Assembly: GCF_004341385.1 (NCBI RefSeq)
Contig: NZ_SLXE01000016.1
Coordinates: 1 to 60,754, forward strand
Direction: 5' to 3'
Length of the DNA: 60,754 bases
Source: Uruburuella suis
Lineage (GTDB): Bacteria > Pseudomonadota > Gammaproteobacteria > Burkholderiales > Neisseriaceae
Each line of letters starts with the position of its first letter. Positions within the stretch are counted from its first letter, which is position 1. The position numbers and the translations under genes are program-made. The notes beneath the pieces are model-generated. The model searched no databases and was not told the origin of the DNA. It saw only the letters and a program-made list of their open reading frames with translations. Shown in pieces: positions 49,495 to 58,047 of this stretch.

Positions 49495-50313
49495 ATGAGC
49501 ACCAAGCCGCGCTATGCCGTGTTTGGCAACCCGATTGCCCACAGTAAGTCTCCGCAAATCCACCTCCAATTTGCCCGTCAAGAAGGCGCGTCTATCGAAT
49601 ACGAACGCATTTTGGCCGAGCCGGAGCAGTTTGCCGCAGCGGCGGCGCGATTTTTTGCCGAAGGTGGCGCGGGCGCCAATGTGACCGTGCCGTTTAAAAC
49701 CGATGCTTATGATTGGGTGGACGAGCATTCCGAGCGCGCCCGCACCGCCGGCGCGGTGAACACGCTGATTTTGTTGGCAGACGGCCGTGTTCGCGGCGAC
49801 AACACCGACGGCATCGGCTTGGTAAACGATATTCTGCGCCAGGGTGCAACCATCAAAAATAAAAAAGTGCTGCTTTTGGGTGCGGGTGGCGCGGTGCGCG
49901 GCGTGTTGCAGCCGCTGTTGGCGCAAATGGCGGCCGAATTGGTGGTGGCCAACCGCACTTTATCGAAAGCAGCGGCGCTGGCCGATGCGTTTGGTGTGCA
50001 GGCGTGCGCCTTGGCCGATTTGCCGCATGCGCATTTCGATATCGTGATCAACGGCACATCGGGCGGCCTTGGCGGCGAAGTGCCGGCCATTAATGCCGCC
50101 GTGTTCGGCGCGTGCGAATTGGCTTACGATATGGTGTATGGTGAAGCGGCCGCCGCCTTTGCCGCTTTTGCCCACGCAGGCGGCGCGCGCACCGTTTCAG
50201 ACGGCCTCGGTATGCTGGTGGGGCAGGCGGCGGCTTCTTATCAACTGTGGCGCGATTTTGCGCCCGATATTGCCGCCGTGATTCACGATATGAGAGAGGC
50301 GCATTATGCTTAA
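49495..50313 (+). CDS. aroE: shikimate dehydrogenase
   Basis: NADPH-dependent reduction of 3-dehydroshikimate in aromatic amino acid synthesis; 272 residues. It has FGNPIAHSKSPQIH (substrate Ser pair), NVTVPFKTDA (catalytic Lys), DNTDGIGLVND (catalytic Asp), the nucleotide-binding VLLLGAGGAVRG and NRTLSKA. I chose the ATG at 49495 because the protein then starts STKPRYAVFGNP as in the family. It overlaps mtgA by 8 bases. Confidence 0.97.
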   Translation: MSTKPRYAVFGNPIAHSKSPQIHLQFARQEGASIEYERILAEPEQFAAAAARFFAEGGAGANVTVPFKTDAYDWVDEHSERARTAGAVNTLILLADGRVRGDNTDGIGLVNDILRQGATIKNKKVLLLGAGGAVRGVLQPLLAQMAAELVVANRTLSKAAALADAFGVQACALADLPHAHFDIVINGTSGGLGGEVPAINAAVFGACELAYDMVYGEAAAAFAAFAHAGGARTVSDGLGMLVGQAAASYQLWRDFAPDIAAVIHDMREAHYA

Positions 50314-50992
50314 GTGGCTGCTGGCGCTGCCTTTTGCGGCGTTTATTCTGTTTAATGCCTATGTGTATGGCAATATCATTACCTATCGCGCCGTGGCGCC
50401 GCATCAAAGCGCGTTTATGAGCATGCGCATGAGCGAATTTCGTGATGCGGGCAAGGCGGTGGCGCTCGATTACCGTTGGGTGCCTTATCATGCTGTCTCC
50501 ACCAACCTGAAAAAAGCGCTGATTGCCTCGGAAGACGCCAAATTCGCCGAACACGGCGGCTTCGATTGGAGCGGCATTCAAAGCGCCATCAAGCGCAATG
50601 AAAAAAGCGGCAAAGTGCGCGCCGGCGGCTCCACCATCAGCCAGCAGCTGGCGAAAAACCTGTTTCTCAACGACAGCCGCAGCTATATCCGCAAAGCCGA
50701 AGAAGCCGCCATCACCGCCATGCTCGAAGCCACCACCGATAAAGACCGCATTTTCGCGCTCTATTTAAACGTTATCGAATGGGCGCCCGGCGTGTTTGGC
50801 GCAGAAGCGGCATCGCAGCATTTCTACCAAAAAAGCGCCGACAAGCTCAGCCGCCAGCAGGCCGCCCAGCTCGCTGCACGCGTGCCGCGCCCGTTGTATT
50901 ACGCCGCAAACCCGCGTGATAGAGCGTTGCGCAACAAAACCAACATCATCTTGCGGCGCATGGGCTCGGCAGAGTTGCCGGATACGGAATAA
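50306..50992 (+). CDS. mtgA: monofunctional biosynthetic peptidoglycan transglycosylase
   Basis: Membrane-anchored glycosyltransferase family 51 enzyme that polymerises lipid II. It is 228 residues with an N-terminal helix (LLALPFAAFILFNAYVY), catalytic ASEDAKFAEHGGFDW, GGSTISQQLAKNLFLN, and the LEATTDKDRIFALYLNVIEW block. The start lies inside the end of aroE, so the genes are coupled. The aroE-mtgA order is common in beta- and gammaproteobacteria. Confidence 0.96.
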   Translation: MLKWLLALPFAAFILFNAYVYGNIITYRAVAPHQSAFMSMRMSEFRDAGKAVALDYRWVPYHAVSTNLKKALIASEDAKFAEHGGFDWSGIQSAIKRNEKSGKVRAGGSTISQQLAKNLFLNDSRSYIRKAEEAAITAMLEATTDKDRIFALYLNVIEWAPGVFGAEAASQHFYQKSADKLSRQQAAQLAARVPRPLYYAANPRDRALRNKTNIILRRMGSAELPDTE

Positions 50993-51006
50993 GGTGAGTC
51001 ATCCAA

Positions 51007-51040
51007 CAAGGCCGTCTGAAAAAGTTTTCAGACGGCCTTG
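51007..51040. terminator. inverted DUS pair after mtgA
   Basis: CAAGGCCGTCTGAAAAAG / TTTTCAGACGGCCTTG, 14 bases after the stop codon. Confidence 0.75.
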
Positions 51041-51094
51041 TTCTCATTCCTGACAAATCTAACGGTTGTTCAAACCCAGCACATCCTGCATGTC

Positions 51095-51197
51095 ATGCCC
51101 ATTCAAAAAAGTAAGCTAACAAGGCAGCGAGCCACAGACAGTACACACGTACGGCAAGGCGAGGCAACGAAGTTAGGTTATTTTTTTGGATTGGTAT
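51095..51197. repeat. family A dyad repeat, reverse orientation (103 bp)
   Basis: ATGCCCATTCAAAAAAGTAAG ... TTTTTTTGGATTGGTAT, with half of a family B element beginning about 30 bases later. Confidence 0.75.
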
Positions 51198-51224
51198 CAA
51201 ACAAACCTTTATTATGCCCGCGCA

Positions 51225-51345
51225 GCAGGTAGGTTGGGTTGTAAACCCAACAAATCCGCAAGCCGTCTGAAACCTTGGGTTTGTCAACCCAATCTACGCT
51301 GTTGCAGCATGCAGTTTTGTGTGATTTTCCCTTGCATTTCACTGT
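51225..51345. repeat. partial family B (Correia-like) element
   Basis: The inner pair GGTAGGTTGGGTTG / CAACCCAATCTAC and the right end TTGCATTTCACTGTA are present; the left terminus is missing. It contains a variant DUS (AAGCCGTCTGAAAC). Confidence 0.6.
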
Positions 51346-51390
51346 ATTTGAATGAACATGAAACGCGAACAGCAATTGATTGAATGTTTG

Positions 51391-51430
51391 TGAAAAAGGC
51401 CGTCTGAAAGCTTTTCAGACGGCCTTTTCA
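51391..51430. terminator. inverted DUS pair after dapB
   Basis: TGAAAAAGGCCGTCTGAAAG with its complete inverted copy, 24 bases past the dapB stop; long T and A tails suit both directions. Confidence 0.75.
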
Positions 51431-51453
51431 AACAGATACGGATTATCAGTTGT

Positions 51454-52263
51454 TCAAGTGTTCAAACCCAGCACATCCTGCATATCAAACAACCCTTTGT
51501 CATGCCCGCGCAGCCACACGGCGGCGCGTACGGCACCGGCGGCAAACGTCATGCGGCTGCTGGCTTTGTGGCTGATTTCCACGCGTTCGCCGTCGGTGGC
51601 AAACAAGGCGGTGTGGTCGCCGACAATATCGCCGGCGCGCACGGTGGCAAAGCCGATGGTGGAAGGGTCGCGCGGGCCGGTGTGGCCTTCGCGGCCATAC
51701 ACGGCGCATTGCTTCAAATCGCGGCCGAGCGCGTCGGCAATCACTTCGCCCATGCGCAGCGCGGTGCCGCTGGGTGCATCCACTTTGTGGCGGTGGTGGC
51801 CTTCGATGATTTCGATGTCGTAGCCTTCGTTGAGCACGCGCGCCACGGTGTCGAGAATGTGAAAGGTGAGATTCACGCCCACGCTGAAATTGGCGGCAAA
51901 CACAATGCCGGTTTGCTCGGCCGCGGCTTGAATGGCGGCTTTGCCGGCCTCATCGAAGCCGGTGGTGCCGATAACCATCTTCACACCGGCGGCGGCACAT
52001 TTTTCAAGATGCGCCAAAGTGGGCTCGGGGCGGGTGAAATCAATCAGCACATCGCTGGCCGCGAGCACGGCATCGATATCGCTACTGATGGCCACGCCGG
52101 TTTTGAGGCCGAGTGAAAAACCGGCATCCAAGCCTAGGGCTTCGGAACCGGCATGCTCGAGCGCGCCGCTCAATGCGGTGTCGGGATGTTGGTGGATGGC
52201 TTCTACCAATACGCGCCCCATGCGGCCGTTGGCGCCGGCAATGGCAACTTTTAATGCAGTCAT
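51454..52263 (-). CDS. dapB: 4-hydroxy-tetrahydrodipicolinate reductase
   Basis: NAD(P)H-dependent step of the lysine/diaminopimelate pathway; 269 residues. It has VAIAGANGRMGRVL (dinucleotide fold), IGTTGFDEAG, the catalytic EIIEGHHRHKVDAPSGTA, and a C-terminal NAD-domain helix. It starts 13 bases after bamE ends on the same strand, so the two are likely cotranscribed. dapD, another gene of the same pathway, lies 1.9 kb away. Confidence 0.97.
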   Translation of the reverse strand: MTALKVAIAGANGRMGRVLVEAIHQHPDTALSGALEHAGSEALGLDAGFSLGLKTGVAISSDIDAVLAASDVLIDFTRPEPTLAHLEKCAAAGVKMVIGTTGFDEAGKAAIQAAAEQTGIVFAANFSVGVNLTFHILDTVARVLNEGYDIEIIEGHHRHKVDAPSGTALRMGEVIADALGRDLKQCAVYGREGHTGPRDPSTIGFATVRAGDIVGDHTALFATDGERVEISHKASSRMTFAAGAVRAAVWLRGHDKGLFDMQDVLGLNT

Positions 52264-52276
52264 GATGTTTCCCGGT

Positions 52277-52708
52277 TTAAGGGTTTACGTTCCAAAGCGG
52301 CGCAGGTGCAGCCGGTTGCGGTGCGGCGGCTTGCTGCTCGGCTTGCGGGCGGGCGGCTTCGAGCTGCTGGATGGCGTGTTCGATCGCATTGCCCTCGGCG
52401 CGCACCAGTTGGTCGTTATCGAAATAAACCGTCAGCACGCGTAAATCTTCCACCACGCCGTTGCGGGCGATATTAAAGGTGTAGTCCCAACGGTTGGCAT
52501 GGAAGGGGTCGCGCAAGAGCGGCGTGCCGAGCAAAAGCTGCACTTGGTCGCGGCTCATGCCCGGTTGCAATGATACGACGGCGCGCGGGTCAAGCTCGTT
52601 GCCCTGGATGACGGTGAGCTTGTAAGAGGGAAAATTCGACACGCGCTCGGCCGAGCAGCCGGCCACGGCAAAAAGGCCGGCAAGGGCCAAAAGCAGGGGT
52701 TTGTTCAC
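52277..52708 (-). CDS. bamE: outer-membrane assembly lipoprotein BamE (GTG start)
   Basis: Small lipoprotein of the BAM complex; 143 residues. The start codon is GTG at 52708 with AAAGG 8 bases upstream, needed to give the signal NKPLLLALAGLFAVAGC with its lipobox. The BamE/SmpA fold shows FPSYKLTVIQGNELDP, VSLQPGMSRDQVQLLLGTP and HANRWDYTFNIAR. An Ala/Gln/Pro tail follows. It is divergent from fur and precedes dapB. Confidence 0.94.
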   Translation of the reverse strand: MNKPLLLALAGLFAVAGCSAERVSNFPSYKLTVIQGNELDPRAVVSLQPGMSRDQVQLLLGTPLLRDPFHANRWDYTFNIARNGVVEDLRVLTVYFDNDQLVRAEGNAIEHAIQQLEAARPQAEQQAAAPQPAAPAPLWNVNP

Positions 52709-52855
52709 GGGTTTACCTTTCGCGGATGATGTGCTTGGTGTGCAGTATGCCTGAAAGGTTCAGGCAATTGAAAACCTTTATCATCTAATAGTGGGCAAAG
52801 CGTTTAAAAATGCGTATTATAACGAGAATTACACCACACGGGTATGGAAACCATT

Positions 52856-53284
52856 ATGGACAGCAATATCGCCCAATTAAAAGACAGCGGCCTCAAAGTG
52901 ACCGGCCCGCGTTTGAAAATTTTGGATTTGTTTGAAGAGCATGCCGAAGAGCATTTGAGTGCGGAAGACGTTTACCGCATTTTGCTGGATGAAGGCGTGG
53001 AAATCGGCGTGGCCACCATCTATCGCGTGCTCACCCAATTCGAGCAGGCGGGCATTTTGCTGCGCCACCATTTCGAAACCGGCAAGGCGGTGTATGAGCT
53101 CAACACCGGCGGCCATCATGATCATATCGTGTGCGTGAAATGCGGCATTGTCACCGAATTCCACAACGATGAAATCGAAAAGCTGCAAGACAAAATTGCC
53201 GAAGAAAACGGCTATCGCATTGTTGATCATGCTTTGTATATGTATGGCGTGTGCGGCGAGTGCCGCAAAAAAGAAAAGCGCTGA
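52856..53284 (+). CDS. fur: ferric uptake regulator Fur
   Basis: Iron-responsive repressor, 142 residues from the ATG at 52856; another in-frame ATG at 52844 would add METI. I prefer 52856 because GGAAA sits 7 bases before it. The DNA-binding winged helix includes GPRLKILDLF and VGVATIYRVL. The regulatory metal site is in HHDHIVCVKCG and the structural zinc CxxC pairs are CVKC and CGEC. It is nearly identical in pattern to meningococcal Fur. It is the likely controller of the Fur-like sites at 7892 and 13592. Confidence 0.97.
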   Translation: MDSNIAQLKDSGLKVTGPRLKILDLFEEHAEEHLSAEDVYRILLDEGVEIGVATIYRVLTQFEQAGILLRHHFETGKAVYELNTGGHHDHIVCVKCGIVTEFHNDEIEKLQDKIAEENGYRIVDHALYMYGVCGECRKKEKR

Positions 53285-53304
53285 AGCCGCTGCAGCTGCC
53301 TGGC

Positions 53305-53343
53305 TTTCAGACGGCCTGACTGCTGCTGCACAGGCCGTCTGAA
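53305..53343. terminator. inverted DUS pair after fur
   Basis: TTTCAGACGGCCTG ... ACAGGCCGTCTGAA, outward-facing arms with a 12-base spacer. Confidence 0.6.
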
Positions 53344-53392
53344 GCATATGCAAGCCCGATTGTCCGGCAAGGCCGCAACAAGGTAGGCTGCT

Positions 53393-54121
53393 GTGGATAT
53401 TCCCGTGTTAAACCCGAAAAGCCTGCACTTTCCCGATGTGCACAAAGCCATCGCCCGGCGCGACGGGCTGGTGGCGGTGGGCGGCGATTTGCGCACCGAG
53501 CGCTTGCTGGCCGCTTATGTGCAGGGCATTTTTCCGTGGTATTCAGACGGCCAGCCGATTTGCTGGTGGGCGCTGTCGCCGCGCACGGTGCTCTATCCGC
53601 ACAAGCTGCACATCGGCCGCTCGCTGGCCAAAACCCTGCGCAACAAACCTTATGCCGTGAGCGCCAACCGCCATTTCCCCGCCGTGATTGCCGCCTGCGC
53701 CGCCGCGCCGCGCGAAGGGCAGGCCGGCACCTGGATTACCCGCGAAATGCAGAAAGCCTATATCCGCCTGCACGAAGCCGGCCATGCGCATTCATTTGAA
53801 TGCTGGTATCCCGATGCGCAAGGCGGCCTGCAATTGGCCGGTGGCTTATATGGCGTGCAAATCGGGCGCGTGTTTTACGGCGAATCGATGTTTGCCCGCC
53901 AAAGCGATGCCTCTAAAATAGCCTTTGCCTGCGCCGTGCCTTATTTGGCCGAATGCGGCATAGAGCTAATCGACTGCCAGATGCACACCGCCCATTTAGC
54001 CCGCTTCGGCTCGGAGCGCATGCCTTTTGAAGATTTTCAGACGGCCTTATGCAGCCTGAGCGTCCAAGCGCTGCCGCAGCCCGTGGGACGGCAGGTGATT
54101 TATTCAACGTTGACAACCTAA
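53393..54121 (+). CDS. aat: leucyl/phenylalanyl-tRNA--protein transferase (GTG start)
   Basis: Adds Leu or Phe to N-terminal Lys/Arg of proteins, marking them for ClpAP by the N-end rule; 242 residues. It begins with GTG at 53393 (AAGG upstream). Motifs are FPDVHKAIARRDGLVAVGGDL, GIFPWYSDGQPICWWALSPR, GTWITREMQKAYIRLHEAGHAHS and SMFARQSDASKIA. Two DUS copies lie within the coding sequence (encoding SDGQ and FQTA). Confidence 0.96.
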   Translation: MDIPVLNPKSLHFPDVHKAIARRDGLVAVGGDLRTERLLAAYVQGIFPWYSDGQPICWWALSPRTVLYPHKLHIGRSLAKTLRNKPYAVSANRHFPAVIAACAAAPREGQAGTWITREMQKAYIRLHEAGHAHSFECWYPDAQGGLQLAGGLYGVQIGRVFYGESMFARQSDASKIAFACAVPYLAECGIELIDCQMHTAHLARFGSERMPFEDFQTALCSLSVQALPQPVGRQVIYSTLTT

Positions 54122-54142
54122 CCCAAAAGCTTGAGGAAAACC

Positions 54143-54964
54143 ATGTCTTTGCAAAACATTATTGAAACCGCATTTGAAAACCGCGCCGAAATCACCCCCG
54201 CCAGCGTGAGCACCGAAGTGAAAAACGCGGTGTTGGAAACCCTGCGCCAGCTCGATTCGGGCGCTTTGCGCGTGGCCGAGCGCTTGGGCGTGGGCGAATG
54301 GAAGGTAAACGAGTGGGCGAAAAAAGCCGTGCTGCTTTCATTCCGCATTGCCGACAACGAAGTGCAAAACGACGGCGTCAACCAATATTTCGATAAAGTG
54401 CCGACCAAATTTGCCGACTGGAGCGAAGAAGAATTCAAAGCCGCCGGTTTTCGCGCCGTGCCCGGTGCCGTGGCGCGCCGCGGCAGCTTTGTGGCCAAAA
54501 ACGTGGTGTTGATGCCCTCTTATGTGAACATCGGTGCTTATGTGGATGAAGGCGCAATGGTCGATACCTGGGCCACCGTGGGCTCGTGCGCACAAATCGG
54601 CAAAAACGTGCACTTGAGCGGCGGCGTGGGCATCGGCGGCGTGCTTGAGCCTTTGCAGGCCGCGCCCACCATTATCGAAGACAACTGCTTTATCGGCGCG
54701 CGCTCGGAAATCGTGGAAGGCGTGATTGTGGAAGAGGGCAGCGTGATTTCGATGGGCGTGTATATCGGCCAATCCACCAAAATCTACGACCGCGAAACCG
54801 GCGAAATCCACTACGGTCGCGTACCCGCAGGCTCGGTGGTGGTGTCGGGCAGCCTGCCCGCCGCCGATGGCAGCCACAGCCTTTATTGCGCCGTGATTGT
54901 GAAAAAAGTGGATGCCAAAACCCGCGCCAAAACCAGCGTAAACGAATTGCTGCGCGGCGTGTAA
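54143..54964 (+). CDS. dapD: tetrahydrodipicolinate N-succinyltransferase
   Basis: Succinyl-CoA-dependent step of lysine/DAP synthesis; 273 residues. It has an N-terminal helical domain, then the left-handed beta-helix of hexapeptide repeats (VLMPSYVNIGAYVDEG, GIGGVLEPLQAAPTIIEDNC, FIGARSEIVEGVIVEEGSV). The ATG at 54143 follows GAGGAAAA. It starts 21 bases after aat, so the two are probably cotranscribed. A DUS hairpin follows. Confidence 0.97.
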   Translation: MSLQNIIETAFENRAEITPASVSTEVKNAVLETLRQLDSGALRVAERLGVGEWKVNEWAKKAVLLSFRIADNEVQNDGVNQYFDKVPTKFADWSEEEFKAAGFRAVPGAVARRGSFVAKNVVLMPSYVNIGAYVDEGAMVDTWATVGSCAQIGKNVHLSGGVGIGGVLEPLQAAPTIIEDNCFIGARSEIVEGVIVEEGSVISMGVYIGQSTKIYDRETGEIHYGRVPAGSVVVSGSLPAADGSHSLYCAVIVKKVDAKTRAKTSVNELLRGV

Positions 54965-54975
54965 ACGAAATGTCC

Positions 54976-55010
54976 AAAAGGCCGTCTGAAAGGCTTTCAG
55001 ACGGCCTTTT
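54976..55010. terminator. inverted DUS pair after dapD
   Basis: AAAAGGCCGTCTGAAAG / CTTTCAGACGGCCTTTT, 11 bases after the stop codon. Confidence 0.75.
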
Positions 55011-55057
55011 GATGTTTTTTCGAGTGGTTCGGCGCTTCCCTGAATGAAGGATGCACG

Positions 55058-55153
55058 ATGGGTTTTCAGAAACACTTTTTCTTTTTGATGTTGTTTACAT
55101 TTGCTGCTTATTCGTTTGCAGAGTTGAAAAAAATCATTGCCGAATCGGCCTGA
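55058..55153 (+). CDS. possible 31-residue hydrophobic small protein
   Basis: ATG at 55058 with GAAGGA about 7 bases upstream, ending TGA at 55151-55153. The peptide is MGFQKHFFFLMLFTFAAYSF followed by AELKKIIAESA: a hydrophobic segment then an amphipathic charged tail, as in small membrane proteins or a signal-like peptide. It lies alone between the dapD terminator and the YchJ gene. Unrecognised; may be chance, but the ribosome site supports it. Confidence 0.35.
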   Translation: MGFQKHFFFLMLFTFAAYSFAELKKIIAESA

Positions 55154-55201
55154 GCGCCGCCATGATTTTATGCGGCTGTTTGATTTACAGGATTGAATAA
55201 T

Positions 55202-55678
55202 ATGAATATTGAACCCCGCTGCCCCTGCCAATCGGGCCAAACCTATGCTGCTTGTTGTGCGCCCTTGCATCAAGGTGCGCGGCAGGCGGTGGATGCCGAG
55301 GCCTTGATGCGCTCGCGCTACAGCGCTTATGTGCGCTGCGATATCGATTATATTGTGGCCACCACGGTGCCGGCGCAGCAGGTGTTGCTTGATGGTGATG
55401 CGATGCGGCAATGGAGCGCCGGCACGCAATGGTGCGGCTTGGAGGTGTTACAGCATTGGCCGCGCGCGGGCAAGCACCATGCGGAGGTGGAATTTAAGGC
55501 TTGGTTTGACACGGCACAAGGGCGGCAGTACCATCATGAGCGCTCGGCTTTTGTGTGCATTGCGCAGCGCTGGTATTTTCTCAATCCCACCGTGCCGCTG
55601 CCGGGCATGAAAACGCCGTGTTTGTGCGGCTCGGGAAAGAAATTCAAGCAATGCTGCGGCGTGTTTTTGCGGGATTAG
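55202..55678 (+). CDS. YchJ-family SEC-C metal-binding protein
   Basis: 158 residues with SEC-C zinc motifs at both ends (CPCQSGQTYAACC at 6-18 and CLCGSGKKFKQCC near the C-terminus) around an NTF2-like YchJ domain (ALMRSRYSAYVRCDIDYIV, VEFKAWFDTAQG, ERSAFVCIAQRWYFLN). UPF0225 family, no established function. The ATG at 55202 is used; the frame extends 9 bases upstream to a TTG. Confidence 0.92.
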   Translation: MNIEPRCPCQSGQTYAACCAPLHQGARQAVDAEALMRSRYSAYVRCDIDYIVATTVPAQQVLLDGDAMRQWSAGTQWCGLEVLQHWPRAGKHHAEVEFKAWFDTAQGRQYHHERSAFVCIAQRWYFLNPTVPLPGMKTPCLCGSGKKFKQCCGVFLRD

Positions 55679-55694
55679 GTTTTCACGCAAAATA

Positions 55695-55742
55695 AAACCA
55701 AAGGCCGTCTGAAAGAAAAACTTTCAGACGGCCTTTGGTTTT
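55695..55742. terminator. bidirectional inverted DUS terminator between convergent genes
   Basis: AAAACCAAAGGCCGTCTGAA with its complete inverted copy, a 22-bp perfect stem with a 4-base loop, between the converging YchJ and metK genes. Confidence 0.8.
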
Positions 55743-55752
55743 TTCACACGCT

Positions 55753-56922
55753 TTACAAGCCTGCTGCGGCGCGCAGCTGTGCGGCTTTGTCGGTGCGCTC
55801 CCAGGTAAACTCGGGCTCTTCGCGGCCAAAGTGGCCGTAGGCAGCGGTTTTGCTGTAGATGGGGCGTTGCAGGTCAAGCATTTGGATAATGCCTTTCGGG
55901 CGCAGGTCGAAATGGCTGCGCACGATTTCAATCAGCTTTTCTTCATCCACTTTGCCGGTGCCGAAGGTGTCGATGGCAATCGAGGTGGGCTGGGCGATGC
56001 CGATGGCGTAGGAAATCTGAATCTGGCATTGGCTGGCGAGCCCGGCGGCCACGATGTTTTTGGCGACATAGCGGCAGGCATAGGCGGCCGAGCGGTCGAC
56101 TTTGGTGGGGTCTTTGCCGGAAAACGCGCCGCCGCCGTGCGGCGCGGCGCCGCCGTAGGTGTCGACAATGATTTTGCGGCCGGTGAGGCCGCAATCGCCT
56201 TGCGGGCCGCCGATTACAAAGCGGCCGGTGGGGTTGATCAGGTATTTGGTGTCGGCGGTGAGCATGTCGGCCGGCAGCACCGGCTTGATGATGTGTGTTT
56301 TCACGGCTTCAATCAGCTCGTCACGCTCGATATGCGGCGCGTGCTGGGTGGAGAGCACCACGGTGTCGATGCGCTTGACCTTGCCGCTTTCAGCGTCATA
56401 CACGCAGGTGAGCTGGGCTTTGGCATCGGGGCGCAGCCACGGCAGCAAGCCGCTTTTGCGCACTTCGCTTTGGCGCTGCATCAGGCGGTGGGCGTAATAA
56501 ATGGCAAACGGCATCAGCGTGGGGGTTTCGTCGCAGGCATAGCCGAACATCAGGCCTTGGTCGCCTGCGCCCATATCCAAATCCACGCCTTCGCCTTCGT
56601 TTACGCCCTGGGCGATGTCGGGCGATTGCTCGTCGTAGCACACCATAACCGCGCAGCCATCGGCATCGAAGCCCATTTCGGAGCTGTTGTAGCCGATGCG
56701 CTTGATGGTTTCGCGCGCCACTTGGATATAGTTGATGTGGGCGCTGGTGCTCACTTCGCCGGCGAGCACGCACAAGCCTGTGTTGACCAGTGTTTCGGCG
56801 GCCACGCGGGCGGCCGGGTCTTGGCTGAGAATGGCATCCAAAACGGCATCGGAAATTTGATCGGCCACTTTGTCGGGATGGCCTTCAGACACCGATTCGG
56901 AAGTAAATAAAAATTCGCTCAT
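55753..56922 (-). CDS. metK: S-adenosylmethionine synthase
   Basis: Makes SAM from methionine and ATP; 389 residues. It begins SEFLFTSESVSEGHPDKVADQ and carries GAGDQGLMFGYACDET and GGAAPHGGGAFSGKDPTKVD, the two family signatures. The ATG at 56922 gives the standard length, although the frame is open to 57138. It is divergent from the lpxL-type gene, as in other neisseriae. No SAM riboswitch was recognised upstream. Confidence 0.98.
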   Translation of the reverse strand: MSEFLFTSESVSEGHPDKVADQISDAVLDAILSQDPAARVAAETLVNTGLCVLAGEVSTSAHINYIQVARETIKRIGYNSSEMGFDADGCAVMVCYDEQSPDIAQGVNEGEGVDLDMGAGDQGLMFGYACDETPTLMPFAIYYAHRLMQRQSEVRKSGLLPWLRPDAKAQLTCVYDAESGKVKRIDTVVLSTQHAPHIERDELIEAVKTHIIKPVLPADMLTADTKYLINPTGRFVIGGPQGDCGLTGRKIIVDTYGGAAPHGGGAFSGKDPTKVDRSAAYACRYVAKNIVAAGLASQCQIQISYAIGIAQPTSIAIDTFGTGKVDEEKLIEIVRSHFDLRPKGIIQMLDLQRPIYSKTAAYGHFGREEPEFTWERTDKAAQLRAAAGL

Positions 56923-56990
56923 GTATTTTCTCGCGGTGGAAAGGCGGCCTTTGCTACAATAAGCCTTATGCTTATCACAATTTATCCGCC

Positions 56991-57905
56991 ATGCAAAAAA
57001 TCTTATCCTTGCTGTTTCGCTTGATTGCCGCCATACCTCTGCCGGTGTTGCACCGCATCGGCAATGCTGCCGGCTCGCTGGCTTACCGCACCCAGCCCAA
57101 GCTGCGCGCGCGCATTCGCGATAACATTCAATCGGCACGGATTATAGCAGACAACACCGAAGCCGACACGCTGATTGAAGCGGTGTGCCGCGAAACCATG
57201 AAAGGCGGCTTGGAGCTGGCGGTGGCTTGGGTGCGGCCCAGCGAAGAAATCGCCGATTTGTTTCAAACGGTGCACGGCTGGGAATATGTTCAGACGGCCA
57301 TGGCGGAGGGCAAAGGCCTGCTGCTGATCACGCCGCATTTGGGCAGCTATGATTTGGCCGGCCGCTACATCAGCCAGCAGTTGCCGTTTCCGCTCACCGC
57401 CATGTATCGGCCGCCGAAAATCGAAGCGCTGGGCGAAATCATGAATGCCGGCCGCGTGCGCGACAACGGCCGCACCGCGCCGGCCAATATGCAGGGTGTG
57501 AAGCAGGTGATTAAAGCGCTGCGCTCGGGCGAAGCCACTATTGTGCTGCCCGACCAGGTGCCCGGCGGCGGCGACGGCATTTGGGTGCAATTTTTCGACC
57601 GCGAAGCCTACACCATGACGCTGGCGGCCAAGCTGGCCAATGTGAAAAATGTGGCCACGCTTTTTTTCTGCGGCGAGCGCCTGCCTGAGGGTAAAGGCTT
57701 TGCGCTGCATATCGAGCCGATGCAGGGCGAATTGAGCGGCAACACAGAAGCCGATGTGCAGCTGATTAACGATAATGTCGAGCGCTGGATACGCCGCTTT
57801 CCCGAGCAATATTTGTTTTCGTATAACCGCTACAAGCATCCGGCAGGCGCGCCGCCGAGGCCGTCTGAAAGCGCAAACGCCAAAGAATCGGGCGAGGCTG
57901 TGTGA
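56991..57905 (+). CDS. lpxL: lipid A biosynthesis acyltransferase (LpxL/HtrB family)
   Basis: Inner-membrane-associated late acyltransferase adding a secondary fatty acid to lipid A; 304 residues. It has an N-terminal hydrophobic helix, the catalytic HLGSYD (HX4D), TAMYRPPKIEALGEIMNAGR, and VLPDQVPGGGDGIWVQFFDREAY. Location divergent from metK matches neisserial lpxL1. Which secondary chain it adds cannot be told from sequence alone. A -10-like TACAAT lies at 56955-56960. Confidence 0.92.
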   Translation: MQKILSLLFRLIAAIPLPVLHRIGNAAGSLAYRTQPKLRARIRDNIQSARIIADNTEADTLIEAVCRETMKGGLELAVAWVRPSEEIADLFQTVHGWEYVQTAMAEGKGLLLITPHLGSYDLAGRYISQQLPFPLTAMYRPPKIEALGEIMNAGRVRDNGRTAPANMQGVKQVIKALRSGEATIVLPDQVPGGGDGIWVQFFDREAYTMTLAAKLANVKNVATLFFCGERLPEGKGFALHIEPMQGELSGNTEADVQLINDNVERWIRRFPEQYLFSYNRYKHPAGAPPRPSESANAKESGEAV

Positions 57906-57957
57906 TGGGCAGATGCAGGGTGGATAAGCGGCTGTTTGCATTTATTCACTTAAACAT

Positions 57958-58003
57958 ATTTTTGCGCTCAAAATCTTCTTGCGGTTGAAGTGTCAACAGC
58001 GCT
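57958..58003. repeat. decayed end of a family D element
   Basis: TTTTTGCGCTCAAAATCTTC ... GAAGTGTCAACAGCGCTAA aligns with the right third of the intact D elements. Confidence 0.5.
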
Positions 58004-58004
58004 A

Positions 58005-58047
58005 AAGGCCGTCTGAAACGTAAGCAATCAACGTTTCAGACGGCCTT
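58005..58047. terminator. inverted DUS pair after the lpxL-type gene
   Basis: AAGGCCGTCTGAAACGT ... ACGTTTCAGACGGCCTT, 17-bp stem with a 9-base loop. Confidence 0.75.

Noticed and set aside
56923..56990. SAM riboswitch in front of metK
   Set aside because: Only 68 bases separate metK from the divergent gene and no riboswitch core or terminator structure is visible.
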